In this document: in pieces, positions 30,242-34,224 of the stretch | Layout: every line of letters begins with the position of its first letter | Numbering within the stretch: position 1 is the first letter of the stretch | The notes under the pieces: model-generated | Seen by the model: only the letters and a program-made list of their open reading frames with translations | Database searches by the model: none | Told to the model about the DNA's origin: nothing | Position numbers and translations under genes: made by a program | Origin: Parcubacteria group bacterium CG10_big_fil_rev_8_21_14_0_10_36_14 | Lineage (GTDB): Bacteria; Patescibacteriota; Patescibacteriia; GCA-002772895 | Direction: 5' to 3' | Length of the DNA: 34,224 bases | Assembly (NCBI GenBank): GCA_002772895.1 | Contig: PFCS01000017.1 | Coordinates: forward strand, 2,262-36,485

Positions 30242-31774
30242 ATGGAAAAAAACATCAAGTCAACTGACGAAGAAGTCGCCCGTTTGCAAAAATTAAAAAA
30301 CTTTACAGAAGCCGGCATAGAGCCGTACCCGGCAAAATCCACAAAAACGCTGGACATCAAAGATGCTCTAGCGGATTTTGAGAAACTGGAAAAAAAGAAT
30401 AAAAAAATACAGCTTGTCGGACGTGTTCGCACGCTTAGAGTTCACGGGGGATTGGCATTTTTAACAATAGAAGACGAAAGCGGACAAATTCAAATAGCGC
30501 TTCAGAAAAAAAATCTAAAAGAATACAAAACCTATACAAACAATCTTGATATGGGTGATTTTATTGAAACGCGCGGAACGCTTTTTCTAACGCACAAGGG
30601 CGAAAAAACATTAAACGCAAACAATATCCGTCTTTTATCAAAAGCCCTTCTTCCGCTTCCGGAAAAGTGGCATGGCTTGTCAGACACAGAGATTCGCTTC
30701 CGTCAAAGATATCTTGATATGTTAGCAAACCCATCGGTCCGCCACACATTTCATACTCGTAGTATTATTATAAAGGCAATCCGTTCATTTTTGGACGATA
30801 AGGGGTTTTTAGAAGTTGATACGCCTATTTTACAACCGCTTGCAGGCGGAGCAACAGCAAAACCGTTTAAAACCCACCATAACGCTTTAGACATTGATTT
30901 ATATTTACGCGTCGCGCCCGAGCTTTACTTAAAACGCTTGCTTGTCGGCGGTTTTGAAAAAGTTTACGAGGTCTCCCGCTGTTTCAGAAATGAAGGCATT
31001 GACCACTCCCACAATCCAGAATTTACGCAAGTGGAATTTTACTGGGCATATAGCGACTACGAACAACTGATGAAAATGACAGAAAAATTTTTGGAATATA
31101 TAGCTCTGTCATTGCGAGGAGCGCGTACCCGCGCGACGCGGCAATCCCTCCAGTTTGAATTTGATGGAAAAAAGTTTTCATTAAAAGCTCCATACAAACG
31201 AATAACTTTCCGCGAAGCGATTTTGAAAACCGCAAAAATTGATATTGATAAGGTGCGCGACAGGGACGAGCTGGCAAAACTTGCCAAAAATGCCGGCGTA
31301 AAAGTAGAAAAGTCCGATGGATATGGAAAAATTTTAGACGAAATATTTAAAAAACATTTTCGCGCCAGCGTTACAGAGCCAACTTTTGTTTATGACTATC
31401 CGATAGAACTGTCACCATTGGCAAAACGAAAAAGTTCTGTCATTGCGAGCGAAGCGAAGCAATCCCGCGAAAGCAAGGCAGAGCTTACCGAGCGTTTTCA
31501 GCTTCTTGTTGCCGGCACAGAGCTTTGTAATGCCTTTTCCGAGTTAAATGACCCACTAGACCAAGAGGCTCGCTTCAAAGAACAGGAGAAAGCTCGCAAA
31601 GCAGGGGATGAAGAAGCGCAACCAATGGATAAAGATTTTGTTACTGCCTTGCGTCACGGTATGCCTCCTGCTTCAGGATTTGGAATGGGTATAGACCGCC
31701 TGGCAATGCTTTTAACAAATAATCATAGTATTAAAGAAGTAATCCTTTTTCCGACCTTACGCCCGGAAAAATAA
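30242..31774 (+). CDS. lysS: Lysyl-tRNA synthetase (class II) with two repeat-derived insertions
   Basis: A 510-residue class II lysyl-tRNA synthetase. An OB-fold anticodon-binding domain (about 57-150, VGRVRTLRVHGGLAFLTIED) precedes the catalytic domain with motif 1 (near 180-200), motif 2 FRNEGIDHSHNPEFTQVEFY and motif 3 GFGMGIDRLAML near the end. Relative to the bacterial family there are two extra segments: about 15 residues (ALSLRGARTRATRQSL, near 289-304) and about 13 residues (SSVIASEAKQSRES, near 397-410). Both are encoded by copies of one palindromic repeat, read in different frames. It is first in an operon with the membrane protein, zinc ribbon, rdgB and serS. T is at -1. Confidence 0.95.
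   Translation: MEKNIKSTDEEVARLQKLKNFTEAGIEPYPAKSTKTLDIKDALADFEKLEKKNKKIQLVGRVRTLRVHGGLAFLTIEDESGQIQIALQKKNLKEYKTYTNNLDMGDFIETRGTLFLTHKGEKTLNANNIRLLSKALLPLPEKWHGLSDTEIRFRQRYLDMLANPSVRHTFHTRSIIIKAIRSFLDDKGFLEVDTPILQPLAGGATAKPFKTHHNALDIDLYLRVAPELYLKRLLVGGFEKVYEVSRCFRNEGIDHSHNPEFTQVEFYWAYSDYEQLMKMTEKFLEYIALSLRGARTRATRQSLQFEFDGKKFSLKAPYKRITFREAILKTAKIDIDKVRDRDELAKLAKNAGVKVEKSDGYGKILDEIFKKHFRASVTEPTFVYDYPIELSPLAKRKSSVIASEAKQSRESKAELTERFQLLVAGTELCNAFSELNDPLDQEARFKEQEKARKAGDEEAQPMDKDFVTALRHGMPPASGFGMGIDRLAMLLTNNHSIKEVILFPTLRPEK
31107..31148. repeat. Palindromic repeat insertion 1 in lysS
   Basis: Starts TGTCATTGCGAG and ends GCAATCCC, with self-complementary ends (ATTGC/GCAAT) and a GC-rich middle. 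In frame it codes for part of LSLRGARTRATRQSL. Confidence 0.75.
31438..31466. repeat. Palindromic repeat insertion 2 in lysS
   Basis: Starts TGTCATTGCGAG and ends GCAATCCC, the same ends as the copy at 31107 but with a shorter GCGAAGCGAA-type middle. In a different frame it codes for SVIASEAKQS, a product known from repeat-derived peptides in many bacteria. Confidence 0.8.
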
Positions 31775-31777
31775 ACT

Positions 31778-32194
31778 ATGGATAATTTTTTCACTTGGGC
31801 ATTAGTTATTTTTCTTAATTTCATCACATACTTTATTGCAAGATTTGGTATTATTAGTAATGGTAAAAATGCCCAGCAAATCTACATTCTTGGTTTAATT
31901 TCTCATCTATTAAGTTTTGCCTATGGATTTTATAAACTTGGTTTTTGGGGATTTATCATTTTACTACCAGTATCATATTTTTTTGTACGAACGATAGTAA
32001 CGCTTTTGATAGATCGGTTAGAGAATATACTATATCCCAACAGAAAACAAATTTTTGAAAAATGGGCAAACAAGCTAAATAAAAATCCTGGTGATATAAA
32101 AGAACAATTTCACATAGATAGGTTCAAAACTGACGATGAAAAAATTGATGAAGCGTGGAAAAAACACTTTGGAAAATCTTTTTTCAATAAGTAA
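31778..32194 (+). CDS. Small membrane protein of unknown function
   Basis: A 138-residue protein. The first 85 residues are hydrophobic, with about three membrane helices (about 6-26, 33-54 and 56-79); the rest is a charged cytoplasmic-looking tail with FEKWANKLNKNPGD and DDEKIDEAWKKHFGKSFF. I do not recognise the family. It starts 3 nt after lysS and is probably co-transcribed with it. T is at -1. Confidence 0.7.
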   Translation: MDNFFTWALVIFLNFITYFIARFGIISNGKNAQQIYILGLISHLLSFAYGFYKLGFWGFIILLPVSYFFVRTIVTLLIDRLENILYPNRKQIFEKWANKLNKNPGDIKEQFHIDRFKTDDEKIDEAWKKHFGKSFFNK

Positions 32195-32246
32195 TAAATA
32201 TGGTTATATGATTTAAATAACAGTGTTTATTAAGTATATAAAAAAT

Positions 32247-32417
32247 ATGGATAAGATCAAATGCCCCAAATGTGGATCAACATATGTGATACCAGATAGC
32301 GTCTACGGACATAATATAAAAGAAGGGGGAAAGGCGGACACGCCAGAAACAATAATAAGACAGCCCAATCAATGTCGTGAAGAAAACTGTGGACATAAAT
32401 GGGTTGATAATAAATAA
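32247..32417 (+). CDS. Short zinc-ribbon protein
   Basis: A 56-residue protein: CPKCG at 6-10 and CREENCGHKW near 43-52 give two cysteine pairs (CxxC and CxxxxC) suited to a single zinc ion, with a linker of about 30 residues. The frame extends 8 codons upstream, but ATG 32247 directly precedes the ribbon and has T at -1. Such short ribbons often bind nucleic acid or partner proteins; no specific role can be assigned. It lies between the membrane protein and rdgB. Confidence 0.65.
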   Translation: MDKIKCPKCGSTYVIPDSVYGHNIKEGGKADTPETIIRQPNQCREENCGHKWVDNK

Positions 32418-32431
32418 AATGTTTTTAATAC

Positions 32432-33037
32432 ATGCCCTTACTCATTGCCACAAAAAATGTCGCTAAGGCCGATGACTACAAAAGAATTTTGCAGGAATTG
32501 GGCTTGCCCATTCACACTCTAAAAGACCTGGGCATTCAGGAAGATGTTGAAGAAACCGGAAAAACATTGCTGGAAAATGCCTGCAAAAAAGCCAGCTTTT
32601 ACGCGCGCCTTACCAAAATGCCGGCCATTGGCGATGACACGGGATTTGAAATTGACGCGCTGGGAGGCGAACCGGGGATTTATGCACGCAGATGGCCGGG
32701 ATATGAAGCAACGGATGAAGAATTGCGGGAAATGGCGCTAACCAAGCTAGGGCAAACGCCATACGAAAAACGGGTCGCCCGCCTTGTGATGTATGTGGCG
32801 CTCTCAAACGAGAAAGGCGAGATTATCACCACCCGCACCGGAAAAATTGAAGGGTTGATTCCCGCGCGGGAAAATTGTTCCCAAAAACGTGATCACGGCT
32901 ACCCATATCGTTCAATTCTTTATATTCCACAATTAGGAAAACTCTTAATTGACGCCACGGAGGAAGACAAAGAAAAATTCCAATACCGTCTGCAAGCCAT
33001 GCGCGAAATCCTGCCGGAAATTAAAACATTACTCTAA
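32432..33037 (+). CDS. rdgB: RdgB/HAM1-type NTP pyrophosphatase, divergent C-terminal half
   Basis: A 201-residue protein of the inosine/xanthosine triphosphate pyrophosphatase family. The N-terminal half is canonical: LIATKNVAK (4-12), ETGKTLLENACKKA (41-54) and GDDTGFEIDALGGEPGIYA (67-85). In the second half the usual GYD-P-x-F and S-H-R motifs appear only as HGYPYRSILY and QYRLQAM, so the base-recognition side is altered. Parts of the gene reach about 60 percent GC (32641-32700), far above its neighbours, and it lacks the -1 T (C instead). Transfer or a distinct paralogue is possible. Confidence 0.82.
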   Translation: MPLLIATKNVAKADDYKRILQELGLPIHTLKDLGIQEDVEETGKTLLENACKKASFYARLTKMPAIGDDTGFEIDALGGEPGIYARRWPGYEATDEELREMALTKLGQTPYEKRVARLVMYVALSNEKGEIITTRTGKIEGLIPARENCSQKRDHGYPYRSILYIPQLGKLLIDATEEDKEKFQYRLQAMREILPEIKTLL

Positions 33038-33048
33038 CACCATACAAT

Positions 33049-33606
33049 ATGGCACGTGCCTATAAAAATTTTTGGAGCTTAAATACTGATGAAGCTGTTG
33101 TTGCCGGAATTTTAAGAGATGAAACCGATAAAAACATAGAAGTATTTTTACCCCTCAATGCACAGATGAAAGATATCGATTTACTTCTTATTAATACCGG
33201 AAATAAAAAAAAATTATCCATTCAGGTAAAGGGAAGTAGGGCATATGAGCCCACAAAAAAAGAAACTGAAAAATTTGGCGATGGTTCTTGTGGCTGGTTT
33301 TTCTTTTTAAAAGATATCATAGAACGATCTACGGCCGATTATTTTATTTTTTTAGTATATGTCATCGAACAAAACCCACGAACAGGTCGCAGAACTCTTA
33401 GTCCGCACACAATAACAGTCCCTACACATAAAATTAAAGAATTATCAAAAAATAACAAATCGACCCACGGCAACAATATGTATTGTTTTTATTTTTGGAT
33501 AAATCCGGAGGAGAAAAAGGCGTTTGATTTTAGGGACACTATCTATGATGTAAGTGAATTTTTAGATAAAGAAGGATTTAAAAAATTAAATAATCATTTA
33601 AAATAA
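33049..33606 (+). CDS. PD-(D/E)XK-like protein of unknown function
   Basis: A 185-residue soluble protein. After an N-terminal helix with an acidic residue (NTDEAVVAGILRDE, 12-25) come FLPLNAQMKDIDLLLIN and KLSIQVKGSR near 55-64, an order that fits the Asp and Gln-x-Lys of the PD-(D/E)XK core. The second half is rich in aromatic strands (ADYFIFLVYVIEQNP, NMYCFYFWINP). This could be a small nuclease or an inactive relative. It lies between rdgB and serS with gaps of about 12 nt, so it is part of the same operon. T is at -1. Confidence 0.55.
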   Translation: MARAYKNFWSLNTDEAVVAGILRDETDKNIEVFLPLNAQMKDIDLLLINTGNKKKLSIQVKGSRAYEPTKKETEKFGDGSCGWFFFLKDIIERSTADYFIFLVYVIEQNPRTGRRTLSPHTITVPTHKIKELSKNNKSTHGNNMYCFYFWINPEEKKAFDFRDTIYDVSEFLDKEGFKKLNNHLK

Positions 33607-33618
33607 TTTATTTTATCT

Positions 33619-34224
33619 ATGTTAGACATAAAATTCATCCGAGAAAATGCGAAATTAGTAAAGCAATCCATAAAAAACCGCAACAAAAAAGCTGATGTGG
33701 ATCAAATTTTGGAATTGGACAAAGAACGGCGCGAACTGATTGCGAAAATTGATGAAGAGCGCATGAAAGCAAGGGCACAAAGAGTTGGAAATTTGGTACA
33801 AGATATAAAAAATAAAGTAGACATGAAAACTTTAAAGAAAAGACAAATACTTTTTAAAGTACTGCACAAACAAAAACAAGAAATAAAAAAACTGGAAGAA
33901 AAGCTAAAAGCAACAGAAGAACTGCTAAAAATAATGATCCAAGACATACCAAACATTCCGCAAGAAGATGTTCCGGTTGGCGTGGACGAATCCGCAAACA
34001 AGCAAGTCCGCAAAGTTGGTGCCGTGCCAAAATTAAAAAATCCGAAAGACCATGAAGAACTTGGCAAAGCGTTGGATATCATTGATACCGAACGCGCGAC
34101 AAAAATTTCCGGCTCACGCTTTTGTTATTTAAAAGGTGCGTCCGCCAGTTTGCAATTCGCTCTTATTCAATACACGCACGACCTATTGGTTAAAAAAGAA
34201 AAATTTGTGCCGATTATTCCGCCG
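33619..34224 (+). CDS. serS: Seryl-tRNA synthetase, N-terminal part (cut by the window end)
   Basis: The first 202 codons of seryl-tRNA synthetase. MLDIKFIRENAKLVKQSIKN is the typical beginning, followed by the long antiparallel coiled-coil arm (about 28-100, with KQKQEIKKLEEKLKATEELL) that grips the long variable arm of tRNA-Ser, then IPNIPQEDVPVGVDES. The last residues (SGSRFCYLKGASASLQFALIQYT) enter the class II catalytic domain. No stop codon occurs before 34224. The SD-less start has T at -1. Confidence 0.95.
   Translation, partial: MLDIKFIRENAKLVKQSIKNRNKKADVDQILELDKERRELIAKIDEERMKARAQRVGNLVQDIKNKVDMKTLKKRQILFKVLHKQKQEIKKLEEKLKATEELLKIMIQDIPNIPQEDVPVGVDESANKQVRKVGAVPKLKNPKDHEELGKALDIIDTERATKISGSRFCYLKGASASLQFALIQYTHDLLVKKEKFVPIIPP

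Overview
The window is about 34 kb of AT-rich bacterial chromosome with very tight gene packing, many small proteins, mostly TAA stops and almost no Shine-Dalgarno (SD) sequences. The divergent forms of several families (a membrane-anchored thioredoxin-fold protein, an HMA/SafE/cupredoxin fusion, a short ATP synthase delta subunit, an odd RdgB) point by inference to a Patescibacteria/CPR (Parcubacteria-like) genome. I see no tRNA, rRNA or CRISPR array.

Layout. 1-4140: a minus-strand protein of unknown function faces a plus-strand run of alpha/beta hydrolase, MazG-like pyrophosphohydrolase and TatD, which converges on a trypsin-like lipoprotein protease. 4141-12228: an F1Fo ATP synthase locus (atpI-like, atpB, E, F, H, A, G, D, C). 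It is split between gamma and beta by a minus-strand zinc-ribbon gene with its own promoter and terminator, and is followed by a small beta-carbonic anhydrase and a second zinc-ribbon protein. 12246-16533: a MagIII-like DNA glycosylase, a decayed-looking minus-strand minigene, a UvrD helicase-nuclease fusion and a DciA-like protein. 16610-21936: a four-helix membrane protein, mreB, mreC, mreD, PBP2 and greA (elongasome; no rodA seen here). 21985-26141 (minus): two DsbA-like proteins, a SufS-like cysteine desulfurase, a membrane thioredoxin-fold protein and a YdjM-like membrane protein. 26212-30099 (minus): CsoR, an HMA-SafE-cupredoxin fusion and CopA, a copper-handling set. 30242-34224: lysS, a membrane protein, a zinc ribbon, a divergent rdgB, a PD-(D/E)XK-like protein and the first 202 codons of serS.

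The most striking pattern concerns translation starts. 33 of 35 starts without an SD have T directly before the ATG (TATG). A small set of accessory genes instead has strong SDs (AAGGAGG-like) and mostly lacks the -1 T: the 288-1247 protein, the protease, the small proteins around the ATP synthase, the minigene at 13.1 kb and a 6-codon ORF just before mreB. Other notable points are two in-frame insertions of the same palindromic repeat in lysS, hairpins on both sides of atpE, an AxAxAxA motif in the c subunit, an in-frame TGA in the 13.1 kb minigene, and back-to-back promoters whose -35 boxes overlap or form an inverted repeat.
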